Below, piece by piece: positions 1 through 6,309 of a DNA stretch of 8,718 nucleotides. The position numbers and the translations under genes are program-made. Location: assembly GCA_017379815.1 (NCBI GenBank), contig JAFNVK010000143.1, forward strand, positions 1-8,718. The letters run 5' to 3'. This DNA is from Clostridia bacterium. Lineage in GTDB: Bacteria > Bacillota > Clostridia > Oscillospirales > CAG-272. Within the stretch, counting starts at the first letter, position 1. The number at the start of each line of letters is the position of its first letter. Below the pieces are notes generated by a model. The model had not been told where the DNA came from. It did no database searches and worked only from the letters and a program-made list of their open reading frames with translations.

Positions 1-549
1 CACCTCCTCGGGCGCCTTGGAGCGCACTTTTCCGCGCGCCGCGGGAATGATGCAATAGGTGCAGTGGTTCTCGCAGCCGTCCTCGATCTTGACGTAGGCA
101 CGGGTGCGGTCAAAGCGAGAGATGCACATCGGCTCAAAGCCCTTGGCATCGGGGGGAGAAACGAGAATGCTTGCCCGTTCCGGCTTTTTACCCTCGGCAA
201 AGAGGCGCTCGGTCTCTCTTGCAACGGCCAGCTTTTCGGCGTTTCCGCAAACACAATCCACGCCGGGGATCGAGGCGACCGAATGCGGCTGAGTCTGGGC
301 AAGGCAGCCCGTGACCAGCACGAATGCACGGGGGTTTTGGTGAATGGCGCGGCGGATGAACTGTCTTGCCTTTCGATCGGATTCCGCCGTTACCGTGCAG
401 GTGTTGATGACGTAGGCGTCGCAGGGAAGAGTGGGAGAGCAGACGGTAAAGCCGCGTGATTCAAGAGCCTCGGCGATCGCCTCGGATTCGTATTGATTGA
501 CCTTACAGCCGAGCGTGTAAATGCCGACCGTTCGCTGAGAAAACGGCAT
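1..549 (-). CDS. mtaB: tRNA t6A37 methylthiotransferase MtaB, N-terminal part (cut by window edge)
   Basis: A radical-SAM enzyme that adds a methylthio group to N6-threonylcarbamoyladenosine at position 37 of certain tRNAs, which supports decoding accuracy; it acts in the cytoplasm. Only the first 183 residues are in the window; the family is usually about 430-450 residues, so the rest of the radical-SAM barrel and the TRAM domain lie beyond base 1. The N-terminal MTTase domain is visible with its iron-sulfur cysteines at C15 (LGCKVNQYESEA), C51 (VINTCTVT) and C82 (TGCLAQ). The radical-SAM CxxxCxxC cluster is at C159, C163 and C166 (DGCENHCTYCIIPAARG). The GCKVNQYESEA form and the ENHCTYC cluster point to MtaB rather than MiaB or RimO. 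The start is the ATG at 547-549, preceded by GGGAGGAGG (556-564) at 6 bases. It is transcribed away from upp, from its own promoter at 581-609. Confidence 0.93.
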   Translation of the reverse strand, partial: MPFSQRTVGIYTLGCKVNQYESEAIAEALESRGFTVCSPTLPCDAYVINTCTVTAESDRKARQFIRRAIHQNPRAFVLVTGCLAQTQPHSVASIPGVDCVCGNAEKLAVARETERLFAEGKKPERASILVSPPDAKGFEPMCISRFDRTRAYVKIEDGCENHCTYCIIPAARGKVRSKAPEEV

Positions 550-580
550 ACCTATCCTCCTCCCTATAATATCTCATTGT

Positions 581-609
581 ATTTTAACATATTTTTTCTC
601 GCTTGTAAA
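581..609 (-). promoter_or_regulatory. Predicted sigma-A promoter of mtaB (extended -10)
   Basis: On the minus strand, TTTACA (604-609) and TAAAAT (581-586) are separated by exactly 17 bases. The bases just upstream of the -10 read TGT, matching the extended -10 TGn motif. Transcription would start near 574 and leave a leader of about 25 bases with room for the ribosome site at 556-564. A second TATTAT lies nearer the gene (566-571) but has no comparable -35. Prediction is from sequence match only. Confidence 0.62.
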
Positions 610-651
610 TGTTTTTGCGAAAAAAAGCAACAGATATTTTGCAAAATTCCC

Positions 652-680
652 TTGAAAAAAGCGAGAAACCGTTGTATAAT
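652..680 (+). promoter_or_regulatory. Predicted sigma-A promoter of the upp transcription unit
   Basis: TTGAAA (652-657) and a perfect TATAAT (675-680) are 17 bases apart, in an AT-rich stretch that contrasts with the flanking GC-rich genes. Transcription would start near 687, giving upp a leader of about 60 bases. I see no terminator-antiterminator pair or riboswitch-like fold in that leader. The reading frame upstream of upp is open back to 493 but runs straight through this promoter, so that extension is not coding. Confidence 0.8.
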
Positions 681-747
681 GGTCTTATCAACCGAACCAC
701 CGCAGCACAAAAAAGATCTGTTCAATCAGGAAAAAGGAGACGGTAAA

Positions 748-1377
748 ATGAGTGAGTTGAATATTCTGGATCATCCCCTGATCACGCACAAGCTTTCCAT
801 TATGCGCAACAAGAAGACGGGCTCCAAGGATTTCCGCGAGCTGCTCGAGGAGATCGCTATGCTGATGGGCTACGAGCTGACGAGAGACCTGCCCCTGGGC
901 GAGGTCACCATCGAAACGCCCCTGACCAAAATGAAGGCTAAGATGATCAGCGGCAAAAAGCTGGCCATCGTGCCCATTCTGCGTGCAGGACTTGGCATGG
1001 TGGACGGGCTTCTCCGTCTGATCCCCGTCGCCAAAGTAGGCCATATCGGTCTTTACCGTGACGAAAAGACGCACGTGCCGGTGGAGTACTATTGCAAGCT
1101 TCCGCCCGACATTGAGGACCGCATCGTGATCCTGGTCGATCCGATGCTGGCAACGGGTGGCTCTGCCGCCGATGCGATCACCATGATCAAGAAGCGCGGC
1201 TGCAAGCAGATCCGCTTTATGTGCCTTGTGGCATCTCCCGAGGGAGTAAAGAGACTGCAGGAGGAGCATCCCGACGTGGATATTTACACCGCCGCTCTTG
1301 ACGAATGCCTCAACGATCACGCGTATATTCTGCCGGGACTCGGAGATGCGGGAGACCGTATTTTCGGTACCCTCTAA
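748..1377 (+). CDS. upp: Uracil phosphoribosyltransferase
   Basis: Converts uracil and PRPP to UMP and pyrophosphate, the main uracil salvage step, in the cytoplasm. The 209-residue product matches the usual 208-209 residues of the family. The PRPP-binding loop is ILVDPMLATGGSA (residues 128-140), a further conserved segment is PILRAGLGM (76-84), and the C-terminal uracil-binding segment is LPGLGDAGDRIFGT (195-208); all are intact. The start is the ATG at 748, preceded by AAGGAGA (734-740) at 7 bases. It is the first gene after the promoter at 652-680 and is followed after 60 bases by the RluA-family gene, then lnt, probably in one transcript. No PyrR-type attenuator is seen in its leader. 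Confidence 0.97.
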   Translation: MSELNILDHPLITHKLSIMRNKKTGSKDFRELLEEIAMLMGYELTRDLPLGEVTIETPLTKMKAKMISGKKLAIVPILRAGLGMVDGLLRLIPVAKVGHIGLYRDEKTHVPVEYYCKLPPDIEDRIVILVDPMLATGGSAADAITMIKKRGCKQIRFMCLVASPEGVKRLQEEHPDVDIYTAALDECLNDHAYILPGLGDAGDRIFGTL

Positions 1378-1384
1378 ATCTGAC

Positions 1385-1440
1385 AAGGAGAATGGGACTG
1401 CCGCACCGGCCTCGGTCGGCAGCCCCCATTATTGCTCATG
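1385..1440 (+). promoter_or_regulatory. Hairpin between a Shine-Dalgarno sequence and the start codon of the RluA-family gene
   Basis: AAGGAG (1385-1390) is followed directly by a long inverted repeat and then, 7 bases after it, by the ATG at 1438. The stem pairs 1391-1396 (AATGGG) with 1425-1430 (CCCATT), 1398-1403 (CTGCCG) with 1417-1422 (CGGCAG), and 1405-1408 (ACCG) with 1413-1416 (CGGT), closing a GCCT loop. That makes 16 base pairs with one small internal loop and one bulged C. No other Shine-Dalgarno-like sequence lies near the ATG. If folded, the hairpin would bring the distant AAGGAG to a normal spacing of about 7 bases. There is no run of T after the stem, so it is a poor intrinsic terminator, though it could attenuate or stabilise the upp message. 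The pairing is seen directly; the translational role is inferred. Confidence 0.6.
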
Positions 1441-2403
1441 AGATCCATTACCGTTGGTCGGAACGATGCAGGGCAGCGGCTGGACAAGTTTTTGTCCAAG
1501 GCCGTCAAGGGGCTTCCCATGTCCTTGCTCTACAAATACATCCGCACCAAGAAGATCAAGGTCAACCGTGCGCGCACCCAGCAGAGCTATATGCTTTGCG
1601 AGGGAGACGAGATCCAGCTCTTTATCCGCGAGGAGTTCTTTGCCTCGCCGGAGACGGATCAGTCCGCGCTTTTCCGCATCCGCCCAAAGCTGAATATCCT
1701 TTACGAGGACGAGCAGATCCTTTTGCTCAACAAGCGCCCGGGCGTTCTTGTGCATGAGGATACCGCCGCGGCCGAGAATACCCTGATCATGCACGTCAAG
1801 GCCTATCTCGCCCAGAAGGGAGAATACGATCCCGAGGCGGAGCAATCCTTTGCGCCCGCGCTCTGCAACCGCATCGACCGCAACACGGGCGGTATCGTGA
1901 TCGCGGCCAAGACGGCCGAGGCTTTGCGGATCATGAACGAGAAGATCCGCAACGACGAGCTGCGCAAGTTTTATCTTTGCGCCGTTCACGGCTGTCCGAA
2001 GCCCCGTCGGGCCACGCTTACGGGCTGGCTCAAAAAGAACAGCGATGACAATCTGGTAGAGATCTCGGACGTGCGCAAGCCCGGCTTTAAGGAGATCATC
2101 ACGAAATACCGCGTCCTGAGCGAGCGGGAGGATAAGAGCTTGCTTGAGGTCGAGCTGGTCACGGGACGCACGCACCAGATCCGCGCCCACCTGGCACACG
2201 TCGGCCACCCCTTGGTGGGAGACGGCAAATACGGCGTCAACCGCAACGACCGCGAAAAGGGATATAAGCACCAGGCGCTTTACGCCTTCCGTCTGGAATT
2301 TGCCTTTCGGGAGGATAGCGGCGCTTTGCAGTATCTGAACGGACGGCGCTTTGAGCTTGACCGCCGTGAGATCTGGTTTTTATCCGAATTTGAAGACGCA
2401 TAA
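1438..2403 (+). CDS. RluA-family 23S rRNA-type pseudouridine synthase (RluC/RluD-like)
   Basis: Predicted to convert uridine to pseudouridine in structured RNA, most likely 23S rRNA; the target site cannot be read from the sequence. The protein has 321 residues, normal for RluC/RluD-type enzymes. An N-terminal S4 RNA-binding domain spans about residues 12-65 (AGQRLDKFLSKAV, then RTKKIKVN). The catalytic domain follows, with the catalytic aspartate at D147 in CNRIDRNTGGIVIA (143-156); this is a variant of the HRLDxxTSG motif found in Enterobacteria. GRTHQIRAHLAHVGHPLVGD (243-262) is the other family signature. The ATG at 1438 starts the protein at the expected S4 position; a TTG two codons earlier (1432) is possible but less likely. 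It lacks an adjacent ribosome site (see 1385-1440). Its neighbours are upp 60 bases upstream and lnt 40 bases downstream, on the same strand. Confidence 0.93.
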   Translation: MRSITVGRNDAGQRLDKFLSKAVKGLPMSLLYKYIRTKKIKVNRARTQQSYMLCEGDEIQLFIREEFFASPETDQSALFRIRPKLNILYEDEQILLLNKRPGVLVHEDTAAAENTLIMHVKAYLAQKGEYDPEAEQSFAPALCNRIDRNTGGIVIAAKTAEALRIMNEKIRNDELRKFYLCAVHGCPKPRRATLTGWLKKNSDDNLVEISDVRKPGFKEIITKYRVLSEREDKSLLEVELVTGRTHQIRAHLAHVGHPLVGDGKYGVNRNDREKGYKHQALYAFRLEFAFREDSGALQYLNGRRFELDRREIWFLSEFEDA

Positions 2404-2443
2404 CGCGCGTATGCATTGACCATCACGAAGGGAGGGAAGGAAC

Positions 2444-4036
2444 GTGACGGTATCCGAGCAGCGAAGATCGCTTTTGCTGATGCTTTTGGGCGGACTCCTG
2501 ACCGCTCTTACCCTGGTTTTGCCGCAGATCGGCTTTTTGCAGTGGTTCACCATGATCCCCATGCTCCTTGGCGTTTACCGCCTGCTGGAGGATCGCGGCG
2601 TCTCGCTCCGCAAGGCCTACGGCTACGGCTTTTTGACGGTTTACGCCTATTACCTCGTGATCTACCATTGGTTTTTCCAATTGTATCCGTTGGATTTTGC
2701 AGGACTTGACAACGCCGCCTCCGTCGGTGTCGTTCTTGCGGGCTGGCTTGGCCTTTCGCTCCTGCAGGCGATCCCCGGCGGCTTGGTCTTCCTTCTGTAC
2801 CGCCTTCTTGCGGGACGTGGGATCTACGAGCGTGCTCCCATGCTTCGCCCCTTCGTCTTTGCCGCACTCTGGACGGTCTTTGAGTGGTCCTCCACCTTGG
2901 GCTGGACCGGCGTTCCCTGGGGAAGGCTTGCCTTGGGACAGGTAGAGTGTCTGCCGATCCTGCAGAACGTATCTCTCCTCGGCTCTTACTTCGTCAGCTT
3001 TATGATCCTTCTGGTCAACGGATTGCTTGCCTGTATTCTGCTTTCCCGAAAGCGCGCTCTGCTTTGCGGGATCACGGCAGGGGCTTGCGTTTTCTCCATG
3101 CTCCTTTTCGGCGGAATCCGCATGGCATTGCCCGAGGATGGGGAGACCGTATCGGTTGCCGTCATTCAAGGCAATATCGATTCGCATGAGAAATGGGATT
3201 CCTCCACGGGAGAGCGTATCCGTGAGGTGCACGCCCGTCTTACGAGGCAGGCCGCTGCCGAGGGGGCCGAGATCGTGGTCTGGGCCGAGACGGCCATTCC
3301 GTACGCACTGAATCAGAGCGATTCCTATACGCGGTACGTTTCGGATCTTGCGCGCGAGTGCGGTGTCACGCTGCTCGTCGGCGCGATCTATCGGGACGAG
3401 GGCGGGGAATACAACGCCATCTATCAGGTCGATCCCGACGGGAGCATTCGCGAGAGCTTTTACGCCAAGCGGCATCTCGTGCCCTTTGGCGAGTACGTGC
3501 CCATGCGCGGCGTGATCACCGCTCTGTTGCCGTTTCTGGCCAACATTTCTATGCTGGAGGACGACCTTACCCCCGGCACGGATTCCAACCTGTTCTCGGT
3601 CAACGGAACAGAGGTCGGAGGCCTGGTCTGCTTTGACTCCATCTATGAGGTCCTGGCGCTTGACGCCGCACGCGACGGAGCCAAGCTGATCGCCCTTGGC
3701 ACGAACGATTCCTGGTTCCGCGATTCGGCGGCCGTTTATATGCATATGGCACAGGCTCGCCTGCGTGCGGTGGAGAACGGACTCCCCGTGGCGCGCGCCG
3801 CCAATACGGGCGTTTCCGCGCTTATTACGGCAAAGGGAGAGCTCGTCGAGCTGCTCCCCCCTCTTGAGGAGGGCTACCTTGCGGGAAGCCTGACCCCGGG
3901 CGGCGGAGGCACGCTCTATACCGCCGTTGGCAATCTGTTCGTTTATCTTTGTCTTGCTTTTTACCTGCTCTTGCTTCTTCTGTCCTTCCTTTGGGAAAGG
4001 AACGGAAAACGCCTTGACGCGCAGGATCAGCCCTAA
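2444..4036 (+). CDS. lnt: Apolipoprotein N-acyltransferase (Lnt)
   Basis: An integral membrane enzyme that moves an acyl chain from a phospholipid to the N-terminal cysteine of diacylglyceryl lipoproteins, the last step of lipoprotein maturation. The 530-residue length is normal. About seven hydrophobic segments occupy residues 10-225, then a periplasm-type nitrilase domain (about 235-475), then a C-terminal membrane helix (about 493-516). The catalytic triad is present: E282 in VVWAETAIP, K342 in YAKRHLVPFGEYVP and C396 in GLVCFDSIYE. The conserved loop glutamate is E350. The start is the GTG at 2444, with GGAGG (2431-2435) 8 bases upstream; the next in-frame ATG would cut into the first membrane segment. 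It is the third gene of the probable upp transcript. Lnt is classically a Gram-negative or actinobacterial enzyme, so its presence beside Bacillota-like genes is notable. A substrate other than lipoproteins cannot be excluded. Confidence 0.92.
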   Translation: MTVSEQRRSLLLMLLGGLLTALTLVLPQIGFLQWFTMIPMLLGVYRLLEDRGVSLRKAYGYGFLTVYAYYLVIYHWFFQLYPLDFAGLDNAASVGVVLAGWLGLSLLQAIPGGLVFLLYRLLAGRGIYERAPMLRPFVFAALWTVFEWSSTLGWTGVPWGRLALGQVECLPILQNVSLLGSYFVSFMILLVNGLLACILLSRKRALLCGITAGACVFSMLLFGGIRMALPEDGETVSVAVIQGNIDSHEKWDSSTGERIREVHARLTRQAAAEGAEIVVWAETAIPYALNQSDSYTRYVSDLARECGVTLLVGAIYRDEGGEYNAIYQVDPDGSIRESFYAKRHLVPFGEYVPMRGVITALLPFLANISMLEDDLTPGTDSNLFSVNGTEVGGLVCFDSIYEVLALDAARDGAKLIALGTNDSWFRDSAAVYMHMAQARLRAVENGLPVARAANTGVSALITAKGELVELLPPLEEGYLAGSLTPGGGGTLYTAVGNLFVYLCLAFYLLLLLLSFLWERNGKRLDAQDQP

Positions 4037-4041
4037 ACTTT

Positions 4042-4069
4042 TATGCGCTCGTACGCGTGCGCATATGCG
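4042..4069. repeat. Inverted repeat within an alternating purine-pyrimidine tract
   Basis: TATGCGC (4042-4048) pairs with GCGCATA (4059-4065) around a 10-base loop that itself contains the palindromes CGTACG and ACGCGT. Positions 4050-4069 alternate pyrimidine and purine without a break for 20 bases, a pattern that favours Z-DNA. It lies just after the lnt stop codon. No T run follows on either strand, so it is not a standard intrinsic terminator, although it is the only hairpin candidate at the end of the lnt transcript. Confidence 0.45.
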
Positions 4070-4131
4070 ATAAAAAATAACTAAAAGATTTATGCTTTTT
4101 CTCACTTTTCGGAAAAAAACGCAATTTTGTG

Positions 4132-4160
4132 TTGACAAGGGGAGAAAGTTTTGCTATAAT
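4132..4160 (+). promoter_or_regulatory. Near-perfect consensus promoter of guaB
   Basis: TTGACA (4132-4137) and TATAAT (4155-4160) both match the sigma-A consensus exactly, are 17 bases apart, and the -10 is preceded by TGC (extended -10). A-rich sequence upstream (about 4070-4090 and 4112-4120) could act as an UP-like element. Transcription would start near 4167, leaving a leader of only about 26 bases before the guaB ATG. That leaves no room for a purine riboswitch, so any purine control would have to act by a protein operator or start-site effects. Confidence 0.9.
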
Positions 4161-4192
4161 GGAAAAAATCTATCGGGCAAGGAGATGAAGCT

Positions 4193-5659
4193 ATGAACTT
4201 CAACGAAAAATTTCTGAAAGAAGGTCTGACCTTTGACGATGTTTTGCTGATCCCCGCAAAGAGCGAGGTGCTTCCCGCGGACATCAGCCTCAAAACGCGC
4301 CTGACCAACCGCATCACCCTCAACATTCCGCTGATGAGCTCGGCAATGGATACCGTTACCGAGGCAGAAATGGCGATCGCCATGGCACGCGAGGGCGGTG
4401 TCGGCACCATCCACAAGAACATGAGCATCGACCGCCAGGCAGAGATGGTAGACCGCGTAAAGAGAAGCGAAAACGGCGTCATCACCAATCCGATCTTCCT
4501 GCATCCGGACAACCTCGTTTACGAGGCAGAGAATCTGATGCACAAGTTCCGCATCTCCGGCGTTCCGATCTGTGACGAGAACAAAAAGCTGGTCGGCATC
4601 ATTACCAACCGCGATATGCGCTTCATGGTGGATTTCAACGTACGCATCAGCGACGTGATGACCAAGAACAATCTCGTTACCGCTCCCGAGGGAACCGATC
4701 TTGCACAGGCACAGGAGATCCTGCGCCACCACCGCATCGAGAAGCTTCCGATCGTGGATAAGGACGGCATTCTTCGCGGACTGATCACCATTAAGGATAT
4801 TGAAAAGGCTACCAAATACCCCAACTCGGCAAAGGACGCCAACGGACGTCTGCTTTGCGGCGCCGCTATCGGCGTAACGAGAGACGTGGTTGACCGCGCA
4901 GGTGCTTTGCTCGACGCCGGCGTAGACTTCCTCGTGCTCGATTCCGCACACGGACATTCCGCAAACATCATCCGCAGCCTTTCCGCCGTTAAGGAGGCAT
5001 ATCCCGAGGCACAGATCGTTGCGGGTAATATTGCCACGGCTGCTGCGGCACACGATCTGATCGCCGCAGGTGCCGACGCCATCAAGGTGGGTATCGGTCC
5101 CGGTTCGATCTGTACCACCCGTATCGTTGCAGGTATCGGCGTACCCCAGATCACCGCGATCTACGACGCCGCCGAGGAGGCAGCAAAGTATAATATTCCC
5201 GTTATCGCCGACGGCGGTATCAAGTATTCGGGCGACATGACCAAGGCGATCGCCGCAGGTGCGAACGTCATCATGATCGGCTCGCTCCTGGCCGGCTGCC
5301 ACGAGAGCCCCGGTGAGGAGGAGCTTTACCAGGGCAGACGCTTCAAGGTCTACCGCGGCATGGGCTCGATCGCCGCTATGGAGAACGGCTCCAAGGACCG
5401 TTACTTCCAGGAGAACAACAAGAAGCTGGTTCCCGAGGGAGTCGAGGGCCGCGTTCCTTACAAGGGAAGCGTTGCCGACACGGTTTATCAGCTGATGGGC
5501 GGTCTCCGCTCGGGCATGGGCTATTGCGGCGCTCCCGACATCGAGACGCTCAAGGCAACGGGTCAGTTCGTTCGCATCACCGGTGCAGGTCTGCGCGAGT
5601 CTCACCCGCACGACATCAACATCACCAAGGAGGCACCCAACTACTCCACGCAGGGTTGA
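4193..5659 (+). CDS. guaB: Inosine-5'-monophosphate dehydrogenase
   Basis: Oxidises IMP to XMP with NAD+, the committed step to guanine nucleotides, as a cytoplasmic tetramer. The 488-residue product has the normal full length. The barrel begins with LTFDDVLLIP (12-21) and is interrupted by two CBS domains (about residues 95-208; for example ISGVPICDE and RIEKLPIVDKDG), which usually bind adenine or guanine nucleotides. The catalytic cysteine is C307 in GPGSICTTR (302-310). DGGIKYSGD (340-348) and MIGSLLAG (361-368) form the phosphate site, and the mobile flap carries the conserved arginine-tyrosine pair R420/Y423 in EGRVPYKG. The start is the ATG at 4193, with AAGGAG (4179-4184) at 8 bases. 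It has its own strong promoter and a hairpin terminator 14 bases after the stop, so it is probably monocistronic. Confidence 0.98.
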   Translation: MNFNEKFLKEGLTFDDVLLIPAKSEVLPADISLKTRLTNRITLNIPLMSSAMDTVTEAEMAIAMAREGGVGTIHKNMSIDRQAEMVDRVKRSENGVITNPIFLHPDNLVYEAENLMHKFRISGVPICDENKKLVGIITNRDMRFMVDFNVRISDVMTKNNLVTAPEGTDLAQAQEILRHHRIEKLPIVDKDGILRGLITIKDIEKATKYPNSAKDANGRLLCGAAIGVTRDVVDRAGALLDAGVDFLVLDSAHGHSANIIRSLSAVKEAYPEAQIVAGNIATAAAAHDLIAAGADAIKVGIGPGSICTTRIVAGIGVPQITAIYDAAEEAAKYNIPVIADGGIKYSGDMTKAIAAGANVIMIGSLLAGCHESPGEEELYQGRRFKVYRGMGSIAAMENGSKDRYFQENNKKLVPEGVEGRVPYKGSVADTVYQLMGGLRSGMGYCGAPDIETLKATGQFVRITGAGLRESHPHDINITKEAPNYSTQG

Positions 5660-5672
5660 TCCGGGTGCAATC

Positions 5673-5707
5673 ATCCCCCTTCGCCATTATGCGGAGGGGG
5701 ATCTTTT
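5673..5707 (+). terminator. Intrinsic terminator after guaB
   Basis: A 12-bp stem pairs 5673-5684 with 5691-5702, with one G-T wobble and a six-base CATTAT loop, followed by CTTTT (5703-5707). The stem is GC-rich with a run of five C-G pairs, but the T tract is short, so read-through into the following gene is plausible. It lies between the guaB stop and the ribosome site of the next gene. Confidence 0.8.
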
Positions 5708-5742
5708 CCCAAGAGAAGGAAAACAGGAGAGGAGGCGAGTAC

Positions 5743-6309
5743 ATGGACTATACCGTCCTGCGAAGCGACCGCAAAACGGTTGCCCTGCAGATCAAGAACG
5801 GGAGCGTGCTCGTGCGCGCACCGAGGCAAATGCGCGAGGAGGCAATCCGCCACTTCGTGCTTGCGCATGCCGATTGGATCGAGAAGCAGCTCGCCCGCCT
5901 TGCCGAGAAGGAGCGCGCGATGGGAACGGTGACCCCTCTTACGCAGGAGGAGCTTTTGGCTCTTACCGAGCGCGCAAGACGCGTGATCCCCGAGCGCGTG
6001 CGCCATTACGCCGAGCGGCTTGGCGTGAGCTACGGGCGCATTACGATCCGACATCAAAAAACGCGCTGGGGAAGCTGCTCGTCAAGCGGCAATCTCAACT
6101 TCAACTGCCTGTTGATGCTGGCGCCGCCCCAGGTGCTGGATGCCGTTGTGGCGCACGAGCTTTGCCACCGGCGGGAGATGAACCACTCCAAGCGCTTTTA
6201 CGAGCTGCTTTATTCGATTTGCCCCGAATACCGCAAATGGAATGGGTGGCTGAAGAAAAACGGCCCTACAATACAAAAAAAGAACTACGGAAAGGAAACC
6301 GAATCATGA
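5743..6309 (+). CDS. YgjP-like zinc metallopeptidase (DUF45 / M48-like)
   Basis: Belongs to the YgjP family of predicted zinc-dependent hydrolases; the substrate is unknown. The 188-residue protein has an N-terminal beta-rich part (DYTVLRSDRKTVALQI), a helical middle (about 30-95), and the family core: TRWGSCSSSGNLNFN (107-121) followed by VVAHELCHRREMNHSKRFY (135-153). In the latter, H138 and H142 of the HExxH motif and H148 are the likely zinc ligands and E139 the catalytic base. It has no signal peptide, so it is cytoplasmic. The start is the ATG at 5743, with GGAGG (5731-5735) at 7 bases. Its stop overlaps the start of the M28 peptidase (ATGA), so the two are probably translated together. 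No promoter is evident between the guaB terminator and this gene. Confidence 0.88.
   Translation: MDYTVLRSDRKTVALQIKNGSVLVRAPRQMREEAIRHFVLAHADWIEKQLARLAEKERAMGTVTPLTQEELLALTERARRVIPERVRHYAERLGVSYGRITIRHQKTRWGSCSSSGNLNFNCLLMLAPPQVLDAVVAHELCHRREMNHSKRFYELLYSICPEYRKWNGWLKKNGPTIQKKNYGKETES

Noticed and set aside
143..156. Possible loss of the catalytic motif in the RluA-family protein because it reads NRIDRNTGG instead of HRLDxxTSG (numbers here are residues; bases about 1864-1905).
   Set aside because: The catalytic aspartate and preceding arginine are kept, and this variant is one I recognise from Clostridia RluA-family enzymes, so it is a subgroup difference rather than a defect.
493..747. 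An in-frame upstream extension of upp that would add 85 residues.
   Set aside because: It overlaps the predicted promoter at 652-680 and the AT-rich gap, and the standard UPRT N-terminus begins at 748 after a good ribosome site.
681..747. A riboswitch or attenuator in the upp leader.
   Set aside because: The leader is about 60 bases, has no stable stem followed by a T run and no recognisable PyrR-binding pattern.
1391..1430. The hairpin between upp and the RluA-family gene as a normal transcription terminator.
   Set aside because: There is no T run after the stem, no promoter between it and the next gene, and a start codon follows within 8 bases.
2398..2414. A small inverted repeat (GCATA...TATGC) over the RluA-family stop codon.
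   Set aside because: A 5-bp stem with a 7-base loop and no T tract is too weak to call as a terminator or operator.
2423..4138. A 571-codon open frame on the minus strand opposite lnt.
   Set aside because: It mirrors the lnt coding frame, has no recognisable domain and a low-complexity polar composition, and lacks a supported ribosome site or promoter. Long antisense frames arise from the GC-rich third codon positions here; similar ones lie opposite guaB (4154-5674) and the M28 gene (6285-7547).
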